A stretch of DNA of 64,000 bases from Apoderus coryli (taxonomy: Eukaryota; Arthropoda; Insecta; Coleoptera; Attelabidae), in assembly GCA_911728435.2 (NCBI GenBank), contig OU452202.1, positions 4,877,135-4,941,134 of the forward strand, given 5' to 3'. The notes under the pieces were generated by a model. The model did no database searches, had not been told where the DNA came from, and was given only the letters and a program-made list of their open reading frames with translations. The position numbers and the translations under genes were made by a program. Shown here piece after piece: positions 53,190 through 64,000 of this stretch; positions within the stretch are counted from its first letter, which is position 1; every line of letters begins with the position of its first letter.

Positions 53190-53910
53190 TATAATATGGC
53201 TGACTACGTTGGGAATCCAGCCAGAGAATTGGGTATGGAAAGCGTTTAAGTTAGTGTGCTCCAACCATTTTACAACTGAGGATTTTCTAAATTTTCCTGG
53301 AAGGCGTACGTTGAAGAAAAAGTCTGTTCCTGTACAACTTCAAGTTTCTTCAGAATTTACACGTCCTATAATGCCAGGTACTTCAGGAATAAAACAGAGA
53401 ACTCAACGAGGGCAACTAAAAAGTCTGATACTAATACATCCTCATCGCGCACCAGCTTACGTTCTGAAGAAGGAATATGAATTGAAAAACAATTATTATA
53501 CAATTTGTTTAAGCTACCATTGTTGTAATTGCTTTCTTAAAAGAATTATAGGTACTTTATGGATATTCTTAAAGCACCGCACTTTTCATTTTAGTTCAGA
53601 AAACCAACAGGACAACTCAGGAACAAGCGCGGATAGGAAAACAATGCGTGGAAGGGTTATAGATAATTTATTTATAGGTTTATTTCTTTTCTAGTTTTAA
53701 CCTTTTTTTCTTTCCTGTTGCAGCACTCGGCATAAGCCATAAGAGCTCTGGTACCAGCCCGGATAGTAGTACAAAACGTAGAATCGTACAAAGAACTGCA
53801 ACTATCCACAGTTACAGATTAGATAGTTATAATATAAAAAGCTTAAACCACAAGCACCGTGAAAAATTTAACAAAACTGTAAACATTTCTATCAAAATAT
53901 CGTGAAATTG
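53190..53910 (+). pseudogene. THAP-domain gene fragment, up to three exons
   Basis: THAP fingers bind DNA in host regulators and in P-element transposases. Positions 53200-53330 encode IQPENWVWKAFKLVCSNHFT then FLNFPGRRTLKKKSVPVQLQ. VCSNHF is the C-x2-H half of the C2CH finger and SVPV corresponds to the AVPT box. The first Cys pair is missing upstream. Two later islands follow good acceptors. TTTTCATTTTAG (53600) opens SENQQDNSGTSADRKTMRGR (53608-53660). TTTCTTTCCTGTTGCAG (to 53724) opens LGISHKSSGTSPDSSTKRRI then VQRTATIHSYRLDSYNIKSL, ending TGA near 53905. A P-type transposon or a truncated host THAP gene are both possible. Confidence 0.5.
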
Positions 53911-55305
53911 ATTGTTAATGTTTGAAATGAAAGTCCACAAAATGAGTTTGATAAAATAACTTATTATTGAAATTATCAATATTTGTTTTATTTTATATAA
54001 AACTGGTAGTCGTAGTCGTAAAAAGTTTTATATAAACTTTTTTTTCCTACTTAATATGCACCCCTTAAGACAATACGCCACTGTCAATGGAGGAACATGG
54101 CGGCCTACGATATTAGCAGTTCGCGCATCTGTCAAGCTCATTCTCCCTGCTCTATATCTCTGGACCAGGCCTTAAATTTGCTTGAGAATATATTTTTGGT
54201 AGTTAGTTTTGTTTTAATTCATATTACTTCATTATTTGTGTTATTATTGTCTATTGCTATCTTTTGGTGGACTCCGAGCCGATTTTAATTAAAATTTCTC
54301 TGTTAATTAAAACATTGTTCAAAATAAAATATTAAAAAAACGCAAAACAATTTAAAAGCTGAGTAATAAGTTAAGATGAATCCTTAGTAGTGCAAATCAC
54401 TATTTAAAAGTTCCAATAACTATTGTCACAGTATGATATTCTTCCGCGGTGCCATTTTCAATGGGACTTCTTCACCTGGCTGAATTATAAATTATGTTTT
54501 AAATATTACTAAACAGCTGATCATAAATATGTCATAGCAAATTGCAAGTATGCCAACATGAAATCCTGAATGCTTATATTAATCCATTAATTTATATTAC
54601 ATTTTACCTATGTATAAGGTATTATGAGTATCAATAATTTGTTTAATTATCTGTCTAATATGAGACAGACTAAAATGTGTTTCTTATTTCGGTTTCAGGT
54701 AAATCATCTTCACAAAGATCCATCACCTCTAGTTTCTTGGTACGTTAATGAGTAACTTTTTGTGACAATTCTAAAAATATGGGTCAATTTAAATTTTCAC
54801 GCCTTTATACCGTAACCAACATTTCTGTAATATTTCATATTCACGTACAATAAAGCCACAAATATACAATAAATTTGAAAAGCGACTTGCATACAAGCAA
54901 AAGAGTGGTTTAAATGAAATAAATACTGCATACCTACTGAAAATATCATGCTGAGCTTACATAAAAGTGGAATTTTAAAAAGAACTTAACCGCAATATAC
55001 AGTGTTTGCCAAAGTTTTATGTTCAATTTTGAAGCCAATCTGCCGAGATTTCTATTTTGCAAAATAAGTTTAATTAACTAAAAACTAAGGTGTAGGAATT
55101 CTTTTTAAATAATTTCTAAATGTAACAACATTTTTTAACAATTAAAACATTAGCTTAACTAATTGGTTAAAGGAACAAATTAACTAAACTTAAAAATGGT
55201 TAAAATATTCTTTTTTAAACAAACCCGATATCATGAAAAAAACTGTTAACAATAATAGAAATGCAGAATCACATAAATACAATAAAACAACTAGAAATTA
55301 ATTTC
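53911..55305. other. Non-coding stretch with one doubtful small ORF
   Basis: Positions 54097-54288 form an ATG-started 63-codon frame with a hydrophobic segment (FLVVSFVLIHITSLFVLLLS), preceded by GGAGGAACATGG. I do not recognise it and cannot separate it from chance. The rest is AT-rich and featureless. Confidence 0.35.
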
Positions 55306-55650
55306 GTGGAAGTGCTTTAAAATGATTGGCCCAATTAGCTTCAATACACTAGTTGCTTTTTTGGGACCCTGTTAAGACCTTGTTGGTCTAAAAGCTCAAC
55401 AACATACTTGAATTGATGCAATGAAATGAATTCTGTTTTGTGGTGGATTTCTGTATACCACTTATTTTATAGTTCCAAAGGAAAAAGTCTAGTCGGATGA
55501 CGTCCGGCAATCTGGGAGACCAAGCCACTGGACCACCGCCACCAATTCATCTGTTAGGATAATTTGTCGTTTAACCAGTCACGGACTATTCTACCAAAGT
55601 AAGCTGTCAAATTCAAACAGGATTTCTCTTCGTATATCTTACCATTAGAT
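55306..55650 (-). pseudogene. mariner-type transposase C-terminal remnant
   Basis: On the minus strand FGRIVRDWLNDKLS is followed, over frame changes, by GGGGPVAWSPRLPDVIRLDF + FLWNYK. This is the third catalytic Asp region, normally RSPDLTPLDFFLWG. WYTEIHHKTEFISLHQFKYV lies beyond. It is heavily degraded. Confidence 0.65.
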
Positions 55651-56129
55651 ATTCATCTCTGTGACCAAAGATTTTAAGAATGACAATCCATCAGCGGCAA
55701 CTTGAAAAGTTGATTTCAAGCTTTTAAGAACTCGCCATACAACGAATGTGCTTCTATTAAAGCCGTTCAACCGCGGTTTGCTGGACGCGTTATTTCTTGA
55801 AGAAGGATGGCTGTCAGTAACTCCGCAAGTGCATGAAATATTTTATAAACCTTACATCTTTCTCTATAATATATATAACATTCAAGGTTTTGCCTAAATT
55901 TCTTGTATTTTTTATGATCTCTCACTACGACTTGACCTAGATTTTAGCTGTAATGTAATATTCAATAATTAATTTGTATTTTTGTTTCATCTTTAATAAA
56001 GGTAATTAATAGAATATTTGGGTATTTAAAAGGTCTAATACAATTAAAGATGTTATATATTCAACATTAAAAGACAGTTGTTCACAATAATCAACGGTCA
56101 AACAACGGGGTTCGGAATTTGAGCCTGAG
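55651..56129. other. Non-coding spacer
   Basis: No gene or repeat is recognised. Confidence 0.35.
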
Positions 56130-56630
56130 CACTGAGGACGCCAATTGGGCACTCTACAAGCGAAATGACAGCGAAATTTTGCGCAGAATTATAACTGTTG
56201 ATAATGCGTGGATTCACCATTACAATCCTACAATTAAACAACCTTCAAAGCACTGGATTGAACCATCCCTAAAAAGGCAAAAACACTTTTAATAACCAAT
56301 AAGGTGAGGGAGATTGCGAAGCGAAAGTAATGTTCTTAAAAACGTCACTACATTACACAGCAACGCTTAAAGGATCAAATGCAGAAAAGCAACCTCATTT
56401 GAGAATGAAGACATTAATACAATTTAAATTATTCCCTCGTAGATCCTAGGTATTTATTAGATTTACAACCAAACCATTATCATTCATTTGTTTCCTAACC
56501 TCAACAAAAGCTCGGAAGTAAAAATTTTGTGAATGACGAGAAAGTCAAGCTTAATGCCTCACATTATAAAAATTGTTTCACTGCATTGGAGCATAATATA
56601 AATAATAATGATGACGTTTTTTCTTCGTTT
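56130..56630 (+). pseudogene. mariner transposase remnant (plus strand)
   Basis: LYKRNDSEILRRIITVDNAW + IHHYNPTIKQPSKHWIEP (about 56153-56265) is the first catalytic region of mariner. The usual DETW reads DNAW here. After a large central loss the C-terminus appears as KLGSKNFVNDEKVKLNASHY + KNCFTALEHNINN (about 56510-56605). The second and third Asp regions are deleted. Confidence 0.7.
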
Positions 56631-56727
56631 AATGCATGAATAAAAGAATTAACATAGATACATAAGAAATACAAATCTCCCTTCCTTTTCAGGAATATCT
56701 ACACATATTCTAGTGTGACTGATAAAA

Positions 56728-56880
56728 ACCGTGCGGCGTAGCTGAGTGGTAAACGGCCTGGCTGCGTGCGGAAGGTCCTGGGTTCGATCCCTGCTCTTGT
56801 ATTTTTTTAATTTCCCTTTGTTATATAGGTATATAGTATTTTTTTGTATTTCTAATTTTTGAACAAAGTAGTAGTAGTAG
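56728..56880 (+). repeat. tRNA-derived SINE, copy 2
   Basis: The A box lies in GCGTAGCTGAGTGGTAAACG (56734 on) and the B box GGTTCGATCCC is perfect (56781-56791). After it CTCTTGTATTTTTTTAATTT and TATTTCTAATTTTTGAA match copy 1. It is not a functional tRNA, because the acceptor halves do not pair and the sequence runs on into the SINE body. Confidence 0.75.
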
Positions 56881-59800
56881 GTAGCTGACAGCAATCCAAA
56901 ATCTATTTACACACCCAACACAAGTGCAAATGCCTAATTAACCACAAACAAATTAGCTAAGCTTTTTTCCATTTTATTTTTACTTTTAAATGTTATTGCA
57001 GTTAAATATATTTCATATATTATACTAGCTTAAACTACATCTGACAACGATGCAACTATCCAAGAAAATTATTAAATGTGAAAACTATGACAAGTGGCAT
57101 TTTGTAAATTAATTTATATAATTATTAATATTTGTTTAAAAATTAATTATTTCTAGCGAAAATTCGATTTGATGTATAAACTATACAACTTACATACACA
57201 CTAAAAACTGTTTGGTTAAATTTACAGAATATATTTATTTCCAAAATTTTGTTTAAGGTAACACTATATATACTTGTAATAGCAATATGGATTTTAAAGT
57301 AATAAACAGGCTTTTTTATTTCAAGCAAAATATTTTGTCCTTTATTTTGCATATTCAAGTAATTTTTCTGTTAAAAATAAGATATATGTACTTACATTAG
57401 TCATTTTAATGAATTGAAATAAACAAGAGATATTTAGTTAAATTAAACAAAGATCTGGGTTAAAATTAACAGAAACTAATCATCTGAATAATATCATTTT
57501 TGTTTATTTGACAAAATATATATTTGTAAAATTATAAACTTGTCAAGAAATCAGATTTTTCCGGCAAATAAATATTTTGTCGTACCTGCAAGGTAATTAC
57601 GCTCAGTGTTGTCACTTCCTATAGGGTCTAGCTACCTAATCTGCAAAATAGCAATATGATAGACATCTAGGTATATTCCTGTGTATTTTACTGCTACACT
57701 ATAAATGCATATAATAAAATATAAATCTTTACACAATCATTTGCTAATAAATATTATATTAATATTACTTAATTCGTTAAGTTTGGTTTATCGATATCTC
57801 CCTATACTTATAATATACATCTCCTTGTACTTAAATTTATTGTCAAAATGTAAATGTACGATCTGAGATATTTAGATATAATTGATATTTTAGATTAGGT
57901 ACTTTAATTTCCCTAAAACTTCAACATTATTTATATCCTATGACTGGTAATTGCTGGAATCTCTGGCAACAACGTCTGCTGGCTGTGTTTTGGTTCTAAG
58001 TAGCTTTGATTTTTATTTGTCCCAAAACCCAAAAGCCGACAGCAACCTTGAAAGCGGGGATTCCCAATATAAACATTATTCTATGGCAGTGATGTTTGCA
58101 GGCTTTTTGTTGCATTTGCTTCTGTCCTTGCATTTTATTTTAGTTAGAGTTAGTTTTAGCGGTAAAAACTGTGGTTTTAGTTACTATTATAATTATAAAA
58201 TACCAAGAACTGATGGGTGTTTGTTTGTTGTGTCAGTTAGTGATATCTATGAATATTGTTGAGTTGGTAAGTACCATTTTGTTTATGTTATTAATTATTA
58301 TAGGTAATATGTATTAACAACAATAAATATTATAATAATAATAAATAATAAAATAAAATATAATATATTTATTATTATATAGGTAATTAGGTAGGTAGTA
58401 GAACAAATTTTGATGTACCGCTAGCCACTGAAAACTAGTTTGGTTAACATTAGTAGGTATACCTACCTAATTCTCCCAATTTTGATAAAATCGATAACGC
58501 TTTTAATAAAATATACCAGTTTCTTTCATAAAGACTTTTAAAATTCTAATATGAGTGCTCCATGTATTTTTCTGCAAACAGTTAATATGTTTTTACTATC
58601 TCCCTACATTGAGCATTTTTGTTATAGATTGATTTAGAGTTTGAGAAGAGTGAAAAGTAGCAAAAATAAGCACTCAAAGTTTTCAACTTTTCAACAAGAC
58701 AGTCGTGCGAAATTTATGGATTGGTTGTGGGGTGTTTTTAATATACTAAAATAATTAAGTACCTTACAGTTATAATTCAGGTAAATAATTTAGTAATTTT
58801 CTTTACCCACATTTAGTTAGGTCAATAATTCTATTTAACAAATATTTACTCTTTGTTTCTACTTATGAAATTTGTGTATTAATTTTGAGTTTTTTAATAT
58901 ACTACTTATGTTTAGATTATAGAATTTCTTCTGATTTTAAGTTTGCTCTCATTTTATGCACATTTGATTAAGCTAAATGTCTATTTCGTTTGTTTTTTTA
59001 AACCCTCCTACAATGTCCTAAATATTTTTTTACTTTTAATTTTATTGTCAGAGAATAAAGTCAAAGTACAAATAAATGTTTTTGTCTAATAAATATTGGA
59101 TTCTTATTTCAAACTTTAAATAGAAAAAAAAAGTGATTATTTAGTTAGAGTGATAAAGTGTGTAAATTCAAGTAAGTAAATCTAGAATCAAATATACTAA
59201 AAATACTTATTTTGATTAAATATAAATTGTATTAGAATAAAAAAACGGATTTTCAAATCAACGTCAGTATAGTGTTTGTCCTAACAGAATATATTAATTA
59301 AGAGAAATATTGGTTACTTTGATTTAACAAAATATTTTTGTTATATTAAGTAGCTTATTAAACAAGTTAATGCAGATGTAAGTTGCCTTCAAAAAATATT
59401 TTGTTGAATTTACCAAATATTTATTTCTATCAACCCTAGCTTTATTTATGGTAATTAGGACTTAGTTGGTATCTAACTAAATGATTTTGTTAGTGCAAAC
59501 AGATATTTAGTCGTGGATATAGAAACAAATGCTTTTGTTGGATTAACAATATTTTTGTTAAATTAACCAAACTCTTTTTAGCGTGTAGGTAAACAAAAGC
59601 TACCGAATAATTTCTCTTATGTAGAAAAGGCGAAAAATCAACAGAATCAGTTAACTGGTTAATCAATAATTAACGGTAACTATATTCTAGTAATATCTGA
59701 TGTTAATTAGGTATGAATTTTATTATTATTTTTAGTCAAAATGCGATTTCGATGTATAGGCTATACATCTCACATAGGTAAACAAAAACTACCATAGTAG

Positions 59801-60254
59801 AAGCACAGAATAATAGCGCTTCCGCATATTATGAAATATGTATAGTGGTATGCTCACATATAATATTATATTCATCAAACATACTATCAATCAATACTTA
59901 CTGATTTATTTGTTTTAGACTACACTACACTTAATTGTCAACTAATAAAAATGCTGATATTGACTTTGAAGGATAACAAAAGTCAATGTCAATGTTACCA
60001 TCATGCAAATAAAAATATGTGAACTAGAGGTGCTACGTAATAAATCTGTCGATAGTTTTTTTGATTCTTTAAATAATCAGCTGTGGCAAAAACGTTAAGT
60101 TTAGAATAGTATTTGCGATAAAATCATGGCACCAAGATCTGCAACTTAACCTATTGGCCGCTTGTTATATAACTAAAATTATTATAATAATTTAAATAAT
60201 AGTGTATTTATATAATACAATAACTTGACTGCATATTATCGAGGCGATTCGATA
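56881..60254. other. Long AT-rich non-coding stretch with a recurring motif
   Basis: Variants of ATATTTTTGTTAAATTAACC occur at about 57220, 57435-57475, 59325, 59390 and 59545, in both orientations. The left part (57170-57250) resembles the complement of 59540-59590. An open frame at 57951-58262 starts at TTG and is unrecognised. I see no gene. Confidence 0.35.
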
Positions 60255-60303
60255 GTTCAACCTTTGGGAAAGTATTGGGGTGACACAACCGACTTTTTTT
60301 GTT
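60255..60303 (-). repeat. Dispersed repeat A, terminal piece (minus)
   Basis: The reverse complement reads AAAAAAGTCGGTTGTGTCAC + CCCAATACTTTCCC, matching 12395-12425. Confidence 0.55.
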
Positions 60304-60779
60304 ATACTGTCTCCACAAATCACCATTAATTTAGAAAAAAAACATTGATTAGAACTTTCAAATAGCTATACTGTGTTTTATTTAATATTATTTCTACTAA
60401 AAAAATCGTTTTACTACCACAATGTACATAACATAATATAGTGTTTTTACGATTACATTTTAGTGGTATTTTACTTCTAGATATTTAGTTTCCATTTATA
60501 TGTGTATAATAAACATAATTTGAAACTTTTTATTATTTTTAACTCCTTTCGTCTGGTTGTGTGTTAATAATGTCCCGCTTAAAGTATTGGTGCGTATAGA
60601 GCCCTAAACACCCAAATAAGCTTATACGATTATCCATTCCAGATAATGTTTTGTCTTTATTTTTTATAACAACTGATCATGATCAGTTGATGATCATCAG
60701 GTAATGATATCTATAATAGTTGTTAACAACAATTTTGTGGAGGTGACCTGATTCTTTAAACTTTTAATTTTCGCTGAAT
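60304..60779. other. Spacer with fold-back end relic and a 20-bp palindrome
   Basis: CTAAACACCCAAATAAGCTT + ATACGATTA (60604-60632) matches the outer end of the element at 49071-49415. Positions 60670-60689 are a perfect palindrome, CAACTGATCATGATCAGTTG. Confidence 0.5.
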
Positions 60780-61910
60780 TGCGTATTCGAATAGACAGCA
60801 GTGAAAAACTGTTGAATATTTTCTACAAGAATCGAAATTTTAAAAAATAGCGGACATTTTGCAGTTTTGTTTCAATTTTCTTCTGAATACGCCAGTATCT
60901 TTCGTTTTACAAAAGAATTCCAGTGATGAAGGTCAACTGTGAAGAGATTAATTGGAAAATTCTGGGAGAGAGGATCCGTTGGAGACGCCTAATTCACTGC
61001 TCGTCCAAAAACAACCCGTTCAAATGTCAATATCGAAGCAGTGCGTGATAGTGACGGTGACAATCCAGGAACCTCAATTCGGCGTCGTGGACAATAATTG
61101 AAAATTCAATTAACACAACAACTGCCTCAGTATAGTTTTATTTTTAGTATATATTTTATTTATTTGTTGTATTGTATCATTATGTCATATATTGTTGTAT
61201 GTCTGTTCGTAACTCCGTTTTATATTTTATATCTATTAGTTTATTTGTATTTTGCTGTTGCTTATTGTTGTTGGACGTAGTTATGATATTTCTGTGATTC
61301 GTCTTCTGTTTTCGGCTATTTTATTAACTGATTTTATATGTGTTGTTTTTTATCTTTGTTTTTGTATTCACTTATTTTCTTGCCTTTGTTTGCAACCAAG
61401 ATTCGTTATGTTTTGTAATTCAAATGAATTGATTTGCCAATGTACATTGTTTGTATCTGTGATGGCTAATAAAGATTATTATTATTATTATGGATTATTC
61501 AACATTAACAAATGGATGGTGATTTTTCGAGCAAAATCATCCTAAGCGACGAAGGACATTTTCACTTAGATGGGTTTGTTAATCGCCAAAACTGTCGCTT
61601 TTGAGTTTCTGAGAACCCACATGTGATTGTCGAAAAACAAATGCATCCACAACGTGTCACTGTTTGGTGTGGATTTTGGGCTGGAGGCATAATTGGACCA
61701 TACTTTTTTGAAAATGAGGCTGGTGAAGCAGTGACTATGTAGTGCTCGATATCGCGACATGATAACACAGTTTCTTTTGCCGAAATTGGATGATATTGAT
61801 GTGCTCAATATGTGGTTTCAACAAGACGGTGCCACATGGCCGACAGCCCGTGAAACAGTTCAATTACTGAACGAGACATTTCCAGGTCGTGTACTTACTG
61901 TGACGTTGTT
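60780..61910 (+). pseudogene. Tc1/mariner-superfamily transposase, split by a LINE tail
   Basis: This is the same family as 30645-31667. N-terminal pieces are VKRLIGKFWERGSVGDA, RPKTTRSNVNIEAVRDSDGD and PGTSIRRRGQQ, then KIQLTQQL up to 61121. After a 365-base insertion the core resumes as MDGDFSSKIILSDEGHFHLD (first Asp, 61512-61575). It continues FVNRQNCRF, HPQRVTVWCGFWAGGIIGPY and FENEAGEAVTM, and then NMWFQQDGATWPTARETVQL (second Asp, 61809-61870) and LNETFPGR. It then stops abruptly against another LINE, so the third Asp is lost. Stop codons at 61602 and 61741 add to the damage. Confidence 0.8.
61122..61490 (+). mobile_element. LINE 3' end inserted in transposase
   Basis: A T-rich, largely non-coding segment ends GGCTAATAAAGATTATTATT + ATTATTATGG (61463-61491), the LINE tail type seen here. 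It breaks the transposase between LTQQL and MDGDF. Left ATTCAATTAACA (61103) and right ATTCAACATTAACA (61497) may be the target duplication. Confidence 0.65.
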
Positions 61911-62450
61911 TACTTCCCTTGCCTCTCTGTCAGGGATAAATATTCTTGGCAGAAAACACAAAATGCCTGTATCAGATTTGTTTACGACTTAAGGAAGTTT
62001 GATCGTATATCTGCACACTTCAGGTTATTGAATTGGTTGAATATGGAGGACAGATATACATTGCATATGGCATGCCTAAATTTCAAGGTCGACAGAGCAA
62101 GGTTTTCGAGATATCTTTATAGAAAACTCAACCGAGGTGTAACCATATATAATCGCACCACGCGGTTTTCGAGGTTGTATTGCATACCGAGACACAGAAC
62201 CACTCAGTTTAATAAATCATTTTCATATAATGCTTCAAAAATCTTCAATAAGTTACCGAATAGTGTTAGGTCAATTGCGAGTTTTGATTTATTTTTGAGG
62301 GGCGACAATATTATTACTATTATATCTCTATAAGAGTATGTATGTTCTAATTTATGTGATGTGATGCCTTGCTAGTTACACATAAGCGCACGTTTTGTGA
62401 GTGTCGCCATGAGCATGAAAAATAAAGACTTTGTAATTATTATTATTCGA
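61911..62450 (+). pseudogene. Jockey-like LINE, C-terminal RT fragment and 3' tail
   Basis: From 61911 the frame reads VVYFPCLSVRDKYSWQKTQN + ACIRFVYDLRKF, with a stop or shift near 61990. Then come LNWLNMEDRYTLHMACLNFK, IPRHRTTQFNKSFSYNASKI and FNKLPNSVRSIASFDLFLRG, to TAA at 62331-62333. This is the conserved region after the RT thumb in Jockey/CR1-like LINEs, also present at 11030-11500. The 3' UTR ends AATAAAGACTTTGTAATTAT + TATTATT (62421-62446). It is severely 5'-truncated. Confidence 0.8.
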
Positions 62451-63229
62451 CATAATTATCTTAACATAAAATATGCCAAATATCATCTAACTTTGTACCC
62501 TTTTGTCCTGCACAAAATGCTGATTTGCTTATTTTAGTTAAGGCGTTAATGATTCCCAATAGTTATTCTATATTAGGTACATTATTTTTGCTTAATATCA
62601 GGCATGTATACTTACTCTTAACTACCCTGTATAGTAAAAATTTACTCTTAAATTTTAGAAAGTAGTTCATATCTCCATTAGGCCTAATTTATGGATCTAT
62701 TTCAAATTCATAAAAGCACATAATTTGTCACGCCGACCACAAAATGTAACAGTAGTCAAAATAAATGGTTTATAGTTGGTCAATTCTTTCTTTTCATGCT
62801 GCATCTAGTAAAAGGATTTTACTACTTGTCCATCAAGATGGTCAAGTAGCACACTGTTGCATTGTAGTTAAAACTGCGATTGAACTATATTTCAAATCAT
62901 AAGCTATTTTTGGACAATAGGGATAATGACAAATGACTTTTTTTGTGAAGGTGGGCTTTATTTAGGTTATTGAATTTTATTTCTATCAAAACCTGCAACA
63001 GAAATTTCGTTTAGGGAATATAAAATGTTACTTTTGTAGAACCTACTTCTATACTGATGACGGTTAGATTACTATTATACATATCAATGGAAAGTCCTAA
63101 AAACTGCTGTCTCAAGTATATGACGCTGTCACTGCTGAGGCTGTAGATAAAGTTTAATTTTACACGACCAACTTGTGCTTGGAATCTGCAATAAAGAGAC
63201 ACTCCGCAATGAAAAAACACTCCAAGTTC
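62451..63229. other. Non-coding stretch
   Basis: TACCCTGTATAGTAAAAATT at 62623 is another scattered-motif copy. There is no gene. Confidence 0.4.
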
Positions 63230-63710
63230 TAATCACAGAGAACGCTTATTCTAAAAAAGTTCTCCAAAACGCAGAAATGTGGAAGAATTTGTGATAAATT
63301 CTTCCTAGAGAGTCAAATGGCGAAATTGGGTTGATAAAACGACCAGACACGCTAGAAATTTTAATAAAAACTACTTTCTGGGAAAGTCAATTTTTCATCT
63401 TAAATTTGTGGGCGGAAGAGGTTCACAACGAAACGATTGGCGCGGCGGGTAGCCGGAATTGGTATCAAATAGTAGAATGTTTTGTGAAATTACTCCAGCC
63501 GAATTTTTGGAATCATGAATGACTGTAAAAGTGAAATGAACTGACCTTAAATGAACTGAATCATCACTTCTCCTCCGCAGGTCGGCTTATTTTATTTTCC
63601 TTTTGTGGCTACATCTTGAGGACGATCTAGATGAGAAGGCTAGAACAAGTGACAGTTGACTTTCGAGCTTACGCAGATGATGTAGTCATACTGTCCTGAT
63701 TTAACGCGAG
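63230..63710 (+). pseudogene. R1/LOA-like LINE fragment
   Basis: WKNL then, after stops, GLIKRPDTLEILIKTTFWES (63325-63390) resembles the linker between endonuclease and RT in R1-type LINEs. After deletions MRRLEQVTVDFRAYADDVVI + LS (63631-63699) holds the RT catalytic YADD preceded by the typical DDL.RRLE helix. Most of the palm is missing. Positions 63711-64000 contain no gene; ACTGTGTCCAAGATAAGAAT at 63870 resembles the motif at 48565. Confidence 0.6.
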
Positions 63711-64000
63711 CAGATGTATCTCAATTTCAGAAAAACCATAATAATTAATAAAAAGTTAAAGAAGTAATCAATTTTTTATATTGAAATGTATTAATGAGAC
63801 AGATTGAGGATGGTATGAGCGAACTCCGAAACATGTCCCTTATGCGTTGAGGTTGATATTATATTATACACTGTGTCCAAGATAAGAATGGAATTAAATT
63901 AGAGAAAAGTTATACAATTTGAAACCTTTTAATGGTGTTTTCAGAATTAAACAAATTTAAGCCGTTTTCGAGAATGTTTGAAAACCCGATTTTTTTTTAT

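Noticed and set aside
54097..54288. Small membrane protein gene
   Set aside because: An ATG and a hydrophobic segment exist, but AT-rich DNA readily produces hydrophobic frames and no other support was found.
56728..56800. Functional tRNA gene
   Set aside because: The A and B boxes are good, but the acceptor arms do not pair and a second copy shares the downstream non-tRNA body, so it is a SINE.
57951..58262. 103-codon ORF with a hydrophobic stretch
   Set aside because: It starts at TTG, shows no family features, and lies in AT-rich non-coding DNA.

Overview
This looks like intergenic or intronic DNA from a large, repeat-rich insect genome. The evidence is strong AT bias, long non-coding stretches, introns with GT/AG borders, and a dense mix of insect-type mobile elements: Jockey-like, RTE, R1-like and restriction-enzyme-like-endonuclease (RLE) LINEs, a Penelope-like element, Ty1/copia, a solo LTR, many Tc1/mariner transposases and tRNA-derived SINEs. 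A beetle-sized, TE-rich genome would fit, but the order cannot be fixed from sequence alone. No complete host protein gene is visible. Almost every recognisable coding stretch is a decayed transposon piece.

Layout. 1-720: minus-strand LINE ORF1 (PHD finger, coiled coil). 2044-2735: long inverted repeat. 2764-4923: plus-strand Jockey-like LINE. 5206-5290: possible terminal host exon. 5665-6185: minus-strand RTE fragment. 7060-7990: mariner remnant. 9490-12242: an RLE-type LINE and a Jockey-like LINE meeting tail to tail. 12349-16704: degenerate copia element on the minus strand, with both LTRs, a half-tRNA primer site and another repeat inserted in its 3' LTR. 17720-23830: dispersed repeats, a permuted inverted repeat, a KRBA2-like (Ginger-type) remnant, a tandem array and a fold-back element. 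24405-25063: internally deleted mariner with near-perfect ends. 28196-31738: tandem repeat, an inverted-repeat-flanked transposase remnant and a nearly full-length Tc1/mariner copy. 34610-37450: roughly 130-bp tandem units around an RTE LINE. 38731-39797: Penelope-like element between inverted repeats. 42000-42441: solo LTR. 43373-44800: mariner-type transposase split by a LINE tail. 45663-47768: mariner with 60-bp ends, containing a retroposed mini-transcript that encodes a zinc finger. 49071-50286: fold-back and palindromic elements. 50386-52857: a terminal-inverted-repeat transposon carrying an intron-containing gene of a poorly described family. 52900-56880: two SINE copies, a THAP-type gene fragment and mariner remnants. 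60780-62450: transposase split by one LINE and joined to another. 63230-63710: R1-like LINE fragment.

The genes do not form a pathway. They record successive insertions: LINE tails inside transposases, a retrocopy inside a mariner, and a repeat inside a copia LTR. The most promising undescribed system is the element at 50386-52857. It has about 35-bp inverted ends, repeated GGCCTAAGTGCC-like subterminal motifs and a two-exon protein with an SDNCGGQ motif resembling the DUF7869 group, which I infer to be its transposase. The palindromic 27-bp array just upstream is the second most unusual structure.
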